Position numbers and translations under genes: made by a program. Of a stretch of DNA of 11,737 nucleotides, positions 1 through 7,180 are shown one piece after another. Source of the stretch: an uncultured Selenomonadales bacterium (GTDB lineage Bacteria; Bacillota; Negativicutes; Selenomonadales; Selenomonadaceae); NCBI GenBank assembly GCA_947305445.1, contig CAMZDU010000011.1:1-11737 (forward strand), in the 5' to 3' direction. Position 1 is the first letter of the stretch. Every line of letters starts with the position of its first letter. Under the pieces are notes generated by a model. The model was given only the letters and a program-made list of their open reading frames with translations. It had not been told where the DNA came from and did no database searches.

Positions 1-422
1 ATCAGCAAGTAAAACCAAATTAAAATCACCATGAAGTACAGATGATATTTTGCCAGCCCGAAGAAATAAATTTCCGCCGCGTAGTCTGCTTCGGGAAACA
101 GCTGATAACCGTAATAATAATTGTCGTGGAGGAGATAAAATGTTGACCACAGCAGGTACGGCACGAGCACGGCTTTAAATCTTCGCCGCAAAAATTTTCC
201 GTACGCGAACTGCTCCGTTAAGTCCATGCGATAGAACAGTCCGAACGCCGACACGAAAAAAAATATCGGCACGCTGAACCGCGAGACGATTTCAAACAGA
301 GCAACCAGATGTACATTCGGCGTGGGGTTAAGCAGATATTGCGAGCCGACGTGAATTGCCACGACGCCGAGCATCGACACGCCGCGAATATATTCGATTG
401 ACGGGAGCCACGGCTTTTTCAT
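1..422 (-). CDS. Membrane acyltransferase, acyltransferase-3 (OafA/YrhL) family; 3' part missing
   Basis: Only the first 140 codons are in the window; the gene continues past base 1. The N-terminus has the acyltransferase-3 pattern: a first membrane segment with IEYIRGVSMLGVVAIH (residues 9-24), a second hydrophobic stretch SVPIFFFVSAFGLFYR (about 50-65), an arginine-rich cytoplasmic loop, and further membrane segments (VPYLLWSTFYLL and a LYFMVILIWFYLL stretch). The conserved R and H of the first segment are present. Members of this family transfer acetyl or other acyl groups onto exopolysaccharide, O-antigen, peptidoglycan or small molecules; the substrate cannot be told from this part. The ATG at 422 overlaps the TGA of the upstream SIMPL gene as ATGA, with only a weak ribosome binding site, so translational coupling is likely. 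A role in surface-glycan modification is inference. Confidence 0.85.
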   Translation of the reverse strand, partial: MKKPWLPSIEYIRGVSMLGVVAIHVGSQYLLNPTPNVHLVALFEIVSRFSVPIFFFVSAFGLFYRMDLTEQFAYGKFLRRRFKAVLVPYLLWSTFYLLHDNYYYGYQLFPEADYAAEIYFFGLAKYHLYFMVILIWFYLL

Positions 423-1123
423 CGGTCAATTTCAAATTCGACGTGAACATCGGCCGAGCATTGAAGGGTGCCGCTCTCAACGGGCGTCTCGAAATTTGCA
501 GAGTCTTCGGCCATGGAACGAGCCATCTTATAATTTTGCGGTGCGCTGATGCGTGACGAGTTAATCGACACGGAATAAACACCGACGATACGTTTGCCGA
601 GCACGGAGGCGACGACTTCGGCTTTACGTTTGGCGTCGAGTACGGCCAGGCGCAGAGCCTCGTCTTGATAAGCAGTTCTGTTGCGCAGACCGAAATTCAG
701 CCCGTTAACTTGATTGGCACCGTTGGCAAGCGCAGTGTCGATAATTTTTCCGACGAGCTTCAAATCGTCGACGACAACCGTGACGGAGTTTGCAGCCTCG
801 TAGCCGTCAATTTCCCTGCGGCCGTTGTCGAAGTGTCGATACGTCGGGTTGAAATTGTAGTTGCCGGTCGAAATGTTTTTGCGTTCAATGCCAAGCGCGA
901 CAATCGCGTTTATGACGGATTGCGCGGCGCGAGCATTGGCGGCTTGCACGGCGGACGGATTCTTTTCGCGAGTGACGACGCCGACGGAAATTGTTGCGCG
1001 GTCGGGTTGAGCTTCGACGATGCCTTCACCGCTGACGGAAATTGTCGGCGGCTTAATCCCTTCTGCAAACGTCGTCGCACAAATCATCGTCAGCATCACG
1101 GTCAAGCAAAAAATTTTTTTCAT
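419..1123 (-). CDS. Secreted SIMPL-domain (DUF541, YggE-like) protein
   Basis: The product has 234 residues: a Sec signal peptide (MKKIF followed by a hydrophobic core, likely cleaved after TTFA at 20) and then one SIMPL/DUF541 domain filling the rest. Family signatures are the opening ISVSGEGIVEAQPDRATISVGV (split here as ISVSGEG at 28-34 and QPDRATISVGV at 39-49), the central block around YEAANSVTVVVDDL (108-121) and the helix with LRLAVLDAKRKAEVVASVLG (157-176). SIMPL proteins are periplasmic or surface proteins of poorly defined role, linked to oxidative stress (YggE) or assembly. The ATG at 1123 was chosen over upstream in-frame GTGs because GAGGTG lies at proper distance before it and the signal peptide begins there. 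It is followed by the acyltransferase with a 4-base overlap. A TTGACC/TAGAAT promoter lies just upstream. Confidence 0.9.
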   Translation of the reverse strand: MKKIFCLTVMLTMICATTFAEGIKPPTISVSGEGIVEAQPDRATISVGVVTREKNPSAVQAANARAAQSVINAIVALGIERKNISTGNYNFNPTYRHFDNGRREIDGYEAANSVTVVVDDLKLVGKIIDTALANGANQVNGLNFGLRNRTAYQDEALRLAVLDAKRKAEVVASVLGKRIVGVYSVSINSSRISAPQNYKMARSMAEDSANFETPVESGTLQCSADVHVEFEIDR

Positions 1124-1141
1124 CACAATCACCTCGGAAGA

Positions 1142-1170
1142 ATTCTATTGCAAAGCCCGCACACGGTCAA
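1142..1170 (-). promoter_or_regulatory. Sigma-70-type promoter for the SIMPL-acyltransferase pair
   Basis: On the minus strand TTGACC (1170-1165) and TAGAAT (1147-1142) are separated by exactly 17 bases; each matches the consensus in 5 of 6 positions. The predicted start of transcription, near 1135, would give a very short leader of about 12 bases containing little more than the GAGGTG ribosome binding site. Confidence 0.6.
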
Positions 1171-1176
1171 GCTTGA
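1167..1176. promoter_or_regulatory. Perfect 10-bp palindrome between back-to-back promoters, candidate operator
   Basis: TCAAGCTTGA is a perfect palindrome that covers the -35 boxes of both the leftward and rightward promoters, which are only 2 bp apart. A protein bound here could control both directions. The palindrome arises partly because two -35 sequences in opposite orientation are themselves near mirror images, so the operator role is a guess. Confidence 0.35.
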
Positions 1177-1201
1177 TAATCGCTCTGAAAAATTTTATAA
1201 T
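1173..1201 (+). promoter_or_regulatory. Strong sigma-70-type promoter for the plus-strand gene run
   Basis: TTGATA (1173-1178), a 17-base spacer and a perfect TATAAT (1196-1201). Transcription would begin near 1208 and give a leader of about 90 bases before the TTG start at 1300. Nothing else in the next 4.8 kb looks as good, so this promoter may serve the whole run 1300-6066. Confidence 0.7.
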
Positions 1202-1299
1202 TGTCTCGTTAAACGTGCGATTAATGTAGAGTAACGTTGAGAATTTCACAGCCTGTCGAATTGGTTGCGGACATTGGAAAGCAAAGGGGGTTGTTTTCT

Positions 1300-2064
1300 T
1301 TGAAACGATTGTTGCAAATTTTTTTGGTGGCGGTAATGTTGGCCGTGTCCTCATCGGCTGTGGCGGACGCGCTAAACGGCGGTTATATTGAGGCGGAAGG
1401 CGTGGTTTATTTTGAAAAGGGGATGACTCCGAACGCAATGCGCCGCGTCTCAATCATGGAGGCCTATCGATATTTGGCGGAGCAAGTCGACACGCTTTAC
1501 GTCACGAGTGAATCGACGGTTAAAAATTTGCGCGACCTTGACGACCAAATCAACACGCGGGTCGAAACTGCTCTGCACAACGCAAAAATTATTTCCGTCA
1601 AGCGCGAAAGCGACGGCTCCTTCCACGCGATAGCTCGGCTGTATATGTACGGCGATGCTCAATCGCTGGCGGCGGCCGTTCTGCAGGAGGACGTTCGCGT
1701 CGAAGATTTTCCCAAACCGAAGTTTACAAACATTCCCAGCGAGATTAACTACACCGGTCTTGTCGTGGATTGTCGCGGTATGAATCTATCGACGGCCGTC
1801 ACTCCCACGATAAAATCTGCTGGCGGCATGGAAATTTACGCTTATAAAAATGTCGGCTATCAATCTGCCGTAAGCCGCGGCATGGTCGAATACGCCAGCA
1901 GTCTTGATTCGGCGCGTGCGGGAAGCTCGCCGTTGGTCGTCAAGGCCGTGAGCATTTCCGGTGCGTGCGATGTTGTTATCAGCGACGCGGACGCCGATAA
2001 AATTCTTTCCGCGAATCAGTCGACGAATTTCCTCGGAAACTGCGCAGTCGTCCTGATGAGGTGA
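1300..2064 (+). CDS. Secreted protein with LPP20/FlgT-like N-terminal module
   Basis: The product has 254 residues. A signal peptide (KRLLQIFLVAVMLAVSSSAVADA, residues 2-24; no lipobox cysteine) is followed by a module at about 28-120 resembling LPP20/FlgT N-terminal domains: YIEAEGVVYFEKG, then a helix in which the AMRRVSIMEAYRYLAEQV segment (46-63) carries the typical R..A..EA.R...E spacing, then DSESDG-like turn and strands ending MYGD. The second half (about 145-254) has YTGLVVDCRGMNL (151-163) and TPTIKSAGGMEIY (168-180), resembling the C-terminal part of proteins such as FlgT. The TTG at 1300 is chosen because AAAGGGGG ends 9 bases before it and the signal peptide starts there; an in-frame TTG at 1237 lacks a ribosome binding site. 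The next gene starts 6 bases after the stop. Function unknown; an envelope role is inference. Confidence 0.75.
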   Translation: MKRLLQIFLVAVMLAVSSSAVADALNGGYIEAEGVVYFEKGMTPNAMRRVSIMEAYRYLAEQVDTLYVTSESTVKNLRDLDDQINTRVETALHNAKIISVKRESDGSFHAIARLYMYGDAQSLAAAVLQEDVRVEDFPKPKFTNIPSEINYTGLVVDCRGMNLSTAVTPTIKSAGGMEIYAYKNVGYQSAVSRGMVEYASSLDSARAGSSPLVVKAVSISGACDVVISDADADKILSANQSTNFLGNCAVVLMR

Positions 2065-2070
2065 TTTGCT

Positions 2071-3186
2071 TTGAAAAATTTTTTTGCAATCGTTATCGCG
2101 TTGGCGGTGATGTTTAGTGCGTCGACGTCCTTCGCCGCCGAAAAATTGATTGAGGCTTCCGGCAGTTACGTCATGGACTCGCGCCTTGACGAGACGCCCG
2201 CAAGTGCGACCGCCCGCGCCCGCGAAGAGGCTAAACGAGCCGCAGTCGAAAAGGCCGGCGTCTACCTGCAGAGCTATTCAAAAATGGTTAACCTTGAACT
2301 CACCGTCGACGAAGTTCAAACCGTTGCCGGCCGCTTATTAAAAATTCAGGACGAGTCGAGCGACGTCAGCATTGTCGAAAAAAATTTGCTCAAGTTTACC
2401 GTGACGATTAAAGCTCTCGTCGACGACGTGGACGAAAATTCATTGAAGTCGATGATGAACGACAAGCAGACGCTTTCCGAACTTGTCCGCAAGAACAACG
2501 AATTACAACAGAAATATGACGAGCTGAATCGGCAAATGGAAAAATATCGCAACGAATTCAACTCGGCTAACAACGAGCGGCGCGACGCCATAAAACGTGA
2601 TGTCGCCCGCAACAGCGAAAATTTTTCTGCCGTGCGTGCCATGGAAAGCGGCAACGATTTTTTCTTCCGCAAAAATTACATGCAGGCTCTTTCGGCTTAT
2701 GACGAGGCCGTCAAGTTAAATCCGCAGTTCGTCGAAGCCTACAACAATCGCGGCATAGTCAAATACGAGCTGGGGCAATTCGCCGCCGCCATTGAGGATT
2801 ACACGACGGCAATCAGTCTTAAGCCGAACTTCGCCGACGCGCTGAACAATCGCGGAAATGCTTACGCCGCACTCAACCAATTTCAAAACGCCGCGCAAGA
2901 TTTGCAAGCCGCTTTGAAATTTAACGACAACTCCGCCGTCACTCATAACAACTTAGGTAGCGTGTACCTTTCGCAAAAAATTTTCGACGCGGCAATCGCC
3001 GAGTACACGCGGGCTTTGCAAATCAATCCAGGTTTTGCCGACGCTTATTACAATCGCGCCATTGCTCATTATGCGAAGGGCAATCAATCCGCCGCACTGA
3101 ATGACGCCAAGGCCGCGACAACTCTAAATCCCGCCGACGCGTCGTTCAGAAATTTTTATGAGAAAGTCAGCCGCAATGCTCGTTAA
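2071..3186 (+). CDS. Secreted LPP20-like protein with coiled coil and five TPRs
   Basis: The product has 371 residues: signal peptide (1-22, cleavage after SFAA), an LPP20/FlgT-like module at about 25-120 (LIEASGSYVMD, then ASATARAREEAKRAAVEKAG), a charged coiled-coil stretch at about 130-178 (KNNELQQKYDELNRQMEKYR), and five tandem tetratricopeptide repeats at about 187-356 with classic cores such as AYNNRGIVKYELGQFAAAIE and ADALNNRGNAYAALNQFQNA. TPRs mediate protein-protein contact, so this is likely a periplasmic scaffold or adaptor; the partner is not known. The start is TTG, preceded by GAGGTG that overlaps the end of the upstream gene, so the two are one operon. Its N-terminal module aligns with that of the upstream protein (shared IEA.G opening and EA.R...E helix), suggesting a tandem duplication that gained a TPR tail. 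Confidence 0.85.
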   Translation: MKNFFAIVIALAVMFSASTSFAAEKLIEASGSYVMDSRLDETPASATARAREEAKRAAVEKAGVYLQSYSKMVNLELTVDEVQTVAGRLLKIQDESSDVSIVEKNLLKFTVTIKALVDDVDENSLKSMMNDKQTLSELVRKNNELQQKYDELNRQMEKYRNEFNSANNERRDAIKRDVARNSENFSAVRAMESGNDFFFRKNYMQALSAYDEAVKLNPQFVEAYNNRGIVKYELGQFAAAIEDYTTAISLKPNFADALNNRGNAYAALNQFQNAAQDLQAALKFNDNSAVTHNNLGSVYLSQKIFDAAIAEYTRALQINPGFADAYYNRAIAHYAKGNQSAALNDAKAATTLNPADASFRNFYEKVSRNAR

Positions 3187-3220
3187 AATTTTCCTCGAAT
3201 CCTTCTGACGGTTGGTGACC

Positions 3221-4033
3221 ATGAAAAAAATTTACAGCACTTTGTTCGGGTTAATCCGCGACATAATCATAAATCGAAAATTTTTGTGGCAGATGACCAA
3301 GCGCGATTTCCGCCAGCGTTATCTCGGCTCGTATCTGGGAATTTTGTGGGCGTTCATTCAGCCGACAGTCACCGTGATGATTTTCTGGTTCGTGTTTCAG
3401 TTCGGCTTCAAGTCCGTGCCCGTGAATAACTTTCCGTTCATACTGTGGCTGGTGTGCGGAATGTTTCCGTGGTTTTTTCTCAGCGACGGCATCCAGAGCG
3501 CGACGCACTCCGTTATCGAAAGCTCGTTTCTGGTAAAAAAAATCGTCTTCCGTGTGGAGCTGTTGCCGATTGTAAAAATTATTTCGGCACTGGTCGTGCA
3601 CATTTTTTTTGTCGCGCTACTGTTCTTGATGTTCGCGATTTACGGCCACATGCCGACGATTTACAACTTGCAACTCGTCTATTACCTGTTCGCGATGATT
3701 TGTCTTGTGCTGGGGATAAGTTGGTTGACAAGTGCGCTAACGGTCTTCTTGCGCGACGTGGGACAATTCGTCGGAATGATGTTGCAGTTCGGATTTTGGG
3801 GCACGCCGATTTTCTGGAACTTGAACTCGATTCCGGAGCAGTTCCAAATTTTTTTGAAGTTGAATCCGGCGTATTATCTTGTAGAAGGTTATCGGCAGAG
3901 TTTTATTTACAACGAGTGGTTTTGGGAGCACGCATATTTGACGGCGTACTTTTGGTGCGTGACGGCGGCGGTGATGATTTTCGGCGCGTGGTGTTTTAAA
4001 AAGTTGCGGCCGCATTTCGCCGACGTGTTGTGA
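3221..4033 (+). CDS. ABC-2 polysaccharide export permease (Wzm/TagG type)
   Basis: The product has 270 residues, the usual length for Wzm/TagG/RfbA permeases. Six membrane segments can be read at about 39-61, 71-90, 115-140, 151-176, 182-200 and 241-258. Family features include the amphipathic start LWQMTKRDFRQRYLGSYLGI (22-41), the GILWAFIQP motif (40-48), the SSFLVKKIVFRVELLPIV loop (101-118) and LNPAYYLVEGYRQSF (214-228). Such permeases, with an ATPase (Wzt/TagH), move lipid-linked O-antigen, capsule or teichoic-type polymer across the inner membrane. No ATPase gene follows: the next gene is cbiC. The gene begins 34 bases after the TPR gene. ATG 3221 gives the expected N-terminus; the ribosome binding site is weak, and TTG 3212 or GTG 3215 are alternatives. 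Confidence 0.9.
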   Translation: MKKIYSTLFGLIRDIIINRKFLWQMTKRDFRQRYLGSYLGILWAFIQPTVTVMIFWFVFQFGFKSVPVNNFPFILWLVCGMFPWFFLSDGIQSATHSVIESSFLVKKIVFRVELLPIVKIISALVVHIFFVALLFLMFAIYGHMPTIYNLQLVYYLFAMICLVLGISWLTSALTVFLRDVGQFVGMMLQFGFWGTPIFWNLNSIPEQFQIFLKLNPAYYLVEGYRQSFIYNEWFWEHAYLTAYFWCVTAAVMIFGAWCFKKLRPHFADVL

Positions 4034-4058
4034 ACGTTATCGACGGGAGGAAATTTTT

Positions 4059-4703
4059 ATGTTCATTACCAATCCAATGAGTATCGAAGACCGCAGCATG
4101 GAAATTATCGCGCCGCACCTGGAAGGTCTTAATTTTCGCGAAGAGGAGCAAAAAATTTGCGCACGAATCATTCACGCGACGGGCGATGTCGGTTACGCGC
4201 CGATTGTAAAAATTCACGGCGACTTGATGACCGCGGCGAAGATGGCAATTCTCGCCGGCAGAAATATTTTCACTGATGTTGAAATGGTTCGCCGCGGCAT
4301 AAGTATTCGCACGTTCAGCAAATTCGGCGGCGAAATTTTTTGCAAAATCTCCGACGTGGACACCCGCGAGCTTGCCAAGCGCGAAGGCATAACCCGTGCA
4401 ATGGCGGCGATGAGATTGTTCGGCAAACGGCTTGATGATCACATTGTTGCAATCGGCAACGCGCCGACTGCGCTCTTCGAGGTGCTCCGTCTTATTCGCG
4501 AAGAAAATATTCGTCCCGCGTTTATAGTCGGCGTGCCGGTCGGCTTCGTCGGTGCGGCCGAGGCAAAGAGTCAACTCGCCGCGCAAAATTACGTTCCCTA
4601 TATCACGATCGAAGGCACCAAGGGCGGCTCTTCGGTTGCGGTCGCCGCAATCAACGCAATACTTTACATGCTCGACGGCTCGCGCGGTTACAATGAAAAA
4701 TAA
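4059..4703 (+). CDS. cbiC: Cobalt-precorrin-8 methylmutase
   Basis: This enzyme moves the C-11 methyl group of cobalt-precorrin-8 to C-12, giving cobyrinic acid, in cobalamin synthesis. The 214-residue product is of normal length for CbiC/CobH. The catalytic histidine motif ARIIHATGDVGYA has His at 39; AIGNAPTAL (131-139), VGVPVGFVGAAEAK (157-170) and GTKGGSSVAVAAINA (186-200) are the other family blocks. The CbiC rather than CobH (aerobic) assignment rests on the company of cbiD and cbiA. GGGAGGA stands before the ATG. The gene begins 25 bases after the permease stop and its last 11 bases overlap the start of cbiA. Confidence 0.95.
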   Translation: MFITNPMSIEDRSMEIIAPHLEGLNFREEEQKICARIIHATGDVGYAPIVKIHGDLMTAAKMAILAGRNIFTDVEMVRRGISIRTFSKFGGEIFCKISDVDTRELAKREGITRAMAAMRLFGKRLDDHIVAIGNAPTALFEVLRLIREENIRPAFIVGVPVGFVGAAEAKSQLAAQNYVPYITIEGTKGGSSVAVAAINAILYMLDGSRGYNEK

Positions 4704-6066
4704 TTTTCCTCGACTGATAATCGCCGCGACGCAGAGCGGCTCCGGCAAGACGACGATAACGGTCGGACTTTTGGCCGCGCTGAAAAATCGCGGACTTGAC
4801 GTTCAAGCCTACAAAGTCGGTCCCGATTACATTGACACGGGCTGGCACGCGCTCGCGCTCGGAAAAGTTTCGCATAATCTGGACAGCCTGCTTGTCGGCG
4901 CGGACAAGCTCACGGAAATTTTTGCGGAAACTTCGTGCGGCGCGGACGTGTCGATTGTTGAAGGCGTAATGGGGCTTTACGACGGTGGACGCGGTGGCGT
5001 CAGCTCCACGGCGGAGATTGCCAAGTTGCTCGACGCGCCGGTTGTGCTGATTATCGACGCAAAAAGTATGGGTACGTCGGCGGCGGCGATTGCGCTCGGC
5101 TTCCGCGAATTCGACCGCTCCGTCAAGCTTGCGGGCGTGATTCTCAATCGAGTCGGCTCGGATTCGCACGAAAAAATTATCACGGACGCGCTCGCAACGC
5201 TCAACATAAAATGTTTCGGCGCACTTCGACGCAACGACGAATTCACTTTGCCGGAACGACACCTGGGGCTTGTGCCGACAAGTGAAAATCACGCGGTTGA
5301 CGCGCTGAAAAAAATTTGCGCGGCGGTTGAAAGTCAAATTGACATTGACGCGCTGATTGCTCTGGCAAAAAATTCTTCGCCGCTGAAAAATTTTATACGC
5401 GCCGAAAAATTTTTTCCGACAGTGCGAATTGGAATTGCTCGCGATGAGGCGTTCAACTTTTATTACGACGCCGGCTTGCGCGAATTGGAGCGGCTCGGCG
5501 CGGAAATTATTTTTTTCAGCCCGCTGAACGACGAGCATTTGCCGAAAGTTGACGGCTTGATAATCGGCGGCGGCTTTCCGGAAATTTTTGCGGCTCGGCT
5601 GGAGCAAAATAAAAAACTCCGTGAGGAAATTTTTCACGCGGCGGAGGAGGGCTTGCCGATTTTTGCGGAGTGCGGCGGCTTTATGTATTTGATGCGCAAG
5701 CTTGTCGACTTCGACGGAAAAAGTTTCGAGATGTGCGGAGTGTTCGACGGCGCGGCAACAATGACCAATCGTTTGCAGACGGTCGGCTACGTTGAGGCGG
5801 AAATTTTGCGCGAATGTGTGCTCGGCTCGGCGGGCGAAAAATTTTGGGCGCACGAGTTCCACTTCTCGACGGCGGAAACTTCAGACGAAAAAATTTTCCA
5901 CTGCAAACGCTTGCGCACGGGCAATGAATATTTTGCGGGCGCGGCTAAAAAAAATGTCGTCGCGTCGTATCTGCATCTTCACTTCGCGGGCTGTCCGACG
6001 CTTGCAGAAAATTTTCTTCGTCGGTGCCGAGAATATTGCCCGCGTAATCGACAAGGATTGTACTGA
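4693..6066 (+). CDS. cbiA: Cobyrinate a,c-diamide synthase
   Basis: CbiA amidates the a and c acetate side chains of cobyrinic acid using glutamine and ATP, directly after the CbiC step. The product has 457 residues, normal for the family. The N-terminal ATPase half has the P-loop AATQSGSGKTT (11-21), VGPDYIDTGWH (42-52) and VEGVMGLYDG (89-98). The C-terminal glutamine amidotransferase half has GLIIGGGFPEIFA (288-300), the nucleophile Cys327 in FAECGGFMYL, the HEFHFS block (387-392) and SYLHLHFA (425-432). The ATG at 4693 lies inside the end of cbiC (11-base overlap), so coupling is expected; an upstream in-frame start at 4552 would only read cbiC in the wrong frame. The last 122 bases overlap cbiD on the other strand; the conserved part ends near residue 442 and residues 443-457 are a short non-conserved tail. 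Confidence 0.95.
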   Translation: MKNNFPRLIIAATQSGSGKTTITVGLLAALKNRGLDVQAYKVGPDYIDTGWHALALGKVSHNLDSLLVGADKLTEIFAETSCGADVSIVEGVMGLYDGGRGGVSSTAEIAKLLDAPVVLIIDAKSMGTSAAAIALGFREFDRSVKLAGVILNRVGSDSHEKIITDALATLNIKCFGALRRNDEFTLPERHLGLVPTSENHAVDALKKICAAVESQIDIDALIALAKNSSPLKNFIRAEKFFPTVRIGIARDEAFNFYYDAGLRELERLGAEIIFFSPLNDEHLPKVDGLIIGGGFPEIFAARLEQNKKLREEIFHAAEEGLPIFAECGGFMYLMRKLVDFDGKSFEMCGVFDGAATMTNRLQTVGYVEAEILRECVLGSAGEKFWAHEFHFSTAETSDEKIFHCKRLRTGNEYFAGAAKKNVVASYLHLHFAGCPTLAENFLRRCREYCPRNRQGLY

Positions 6067-7069
6067 CTTTGAACTTATCGAAAACATATCGTTCGGCGCG
6101 ACGACTTGCACGCGCCGCTATTTTTTTATATACGCGTTCAAGCCCGTTGACGGCGATAATCTGAATGGCGTCTTCGGCAGTATTGGCGTCGAGGATTTTT
6201 TTTACGGCGGCGGCACTCAAACCTTCTGCGGCGGAATAGGCGGCCAGCGTCTCCAATCGTGCGTCGGCAACGCGATTATGCGTGTGAAAAACTCCCGCCG
6301 CGACCTTTGCAAGCTTGCCGAGATGTCCACACAAAATTATTTTAGCGACGTTGCGTTCTGCGGCCGCCTCCAACATGAAGCCGATAAAGTTGCTCGTTTG
6401 AATTATCGCGCCGTCGGGGAAGCCGAGTCGTTTTGCGATTGTCTCACCGATTTTGCCGGGCACGAAGACGAGCGTCTTGAAGTCGGCGGCAACAGCGACG
6501 TCAATCTGCGGCACGAGAGAATTTTTAAAGGCGTCCTCGCTCATGGGACGGAGCACGCCCGTCGAGCCGATAATCGACAGCCCGCCCTCCACGCCGAGCA
6601 CGGGGTTTAAAGTTTTTTTCGCAAGTTTGACGCCGACGGGAATTGAAATTTCTACTTCAAGTCCGCCGATGTTAAACTCGGTTGCGACGTTTTGAATCAG
6701 CTTGCGCGGGCCGGGATTGATGGCCGGTTCGCCGACGGGCAGTTGAAGTCCGGGCTTGGTTATTCGTCCGACGCCGACGCCTGCACGAAAAATTATCTTG
6801 TCATCAAAAATGCGACGCACCGTCGTGAAGACAGATGCGCCGTTAGTGATGTCGGGGTCGTCGCCAGAAAATTTTATGACCTCCGCACGAATTCCGCCGC
6901 CGAAAATTTTTTCGACGCGAGCCACGGGAATTGTCAGCTCCGTGCCGTCGAGTGCGACAATTTTCACGCCGTCGACAATTTCGCCCGCCGTCAAGTAAAT
7001 CAGAGCCGCCTTGACACCAGCCGCCGCGCAAGCTCCCGTCGTGTAGCCGCTACGCAAAATTTTTTTCAT
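5945..7069 (-). CDS. cbiD: Cobalt-precorrin-5B C1-methyltransferase
   Basis: CbiD methylates C-1 of the corrin ring during anaerobic cobalamin synthesis and is diagnostic of the cobalt-early pathway. The 374-residue product has the family blocks LRSGYTTGACAAAG (5-18), FSGDDPDITNGASV (67-80), INPGPR (117-122), LSIIGSTGVLRPMSEDAF (164-181), the GHLGKLAKVAAG segment (248-259) with FHTHN (261-265), and the end block STILVDYAGNILG (336-348). Residues 349-374 extend beyond the conserved end and are encoded opposite the conserved end of cbiA. The ATG at 7069 is preceded by AAGGTAA. The gene stands alone on its strand, downstream of metQ and a possible terminator; no clear promoter was found in the 111-base gap. 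Confidence 0.95.
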   Translation of the reverse strand: MKKILRSGYTTGACAAAGVKAALIYLTAGEIVDGVKIVALDGTELTIPVARVEKIFGGGIRAEVIKFSGDDPDITNGASVFTTVRRIFDDKIIFRAGVGVGRITKPGLQLPVGEPAINPGPRKLIQNVATEFNIGGLEVEISIPVGVKLAKKTLNPVLGVEGGLSIIGSTGVLRPMSEDAFKNSLVPQIDVAVAADFKTLVFVPGKIGETIAKRLGFPDGAIIQTSNFIGFMLEAAAERNVAKIILCGHLGKLAKVAAGVFHTHNRVADARLETLAAYSAAEGLSAAAVKKILDANTAEDAIQIIAVNGLERVYKKIAARASRRAERYVFDKFKVSTILVDYAGNILGTDEENFLQASDSPRSEDADTTRRHFF

Positions 7070-7096
7070 GTTGTTACCTTCAATCTTTTAGACGGC

Positions 7097-7145
7097 AAAA
7101 AAAAGAAATCCTCGCTAAAAGATAACATGCTTAGAGCATTTCTTT
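7097..7145 (-). terminator. Possible rho-independent terminator after metQ
   Basis: On the minus strand AAAGAAAT-g-CTC pairs with GAG-g-ATTTCTTT (11 pairs, one mismatch, 20-base loop), followed by more T residues. A smaller hairpin ATGCT/AGCAT (7127-7139) lies inside. The stem is A/T-rich, so strength is doubtful. The rest of the gap 7070-7180 holds only the cbiD ribosome binding site. Confidence 0.35.
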
Positions 7146-7180
7146 CTGAGAATCTCTTGTTACAAATTTTCGCTATTTGG

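Noticed and set aside
665..1234. A 189-codon plus-strand open frame
   Set aside because: It lies opposite the SIMPL gene, which has a signal peptide, motifs and a ribosome binding site.
1237..1299. Upstream TTG start extending the LPP20-like protein by 21 residues
   Set aside because: There is no ribosome binding site at 1237, and the extension would push the signal peptide away from the N-terminus; TTG 1300 has both a ribosome binding site and a proper signal peptide.
3445..3999. A 184-codon plus-strand frame inside the permease gene
   Set aside because: It is out of frame with a well-recognised membrane protein, and its product is charged and shows no domain.
4034..4058. Cobalamin riboswitch before cbiC
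   Set aside because: The gap is only 25 bases, and the upstream sequence codes for the permease, leaving no room for one.
3996..4748. A 250-codon minus-strand open frame opposite cbiC
   Set aside because: cbiC on the plus strand has all family motifs and a good ribosome binding site; the reverse frame has neither.
4651..5862. A 403-codon open frame on the minus strand
   Set aside because: It lies entirely opposite cbiC/cbiA, has no ribosome binding site, and its product is arginine-rich without any recognisable domain. It is a shadow of cbiA codon usage.
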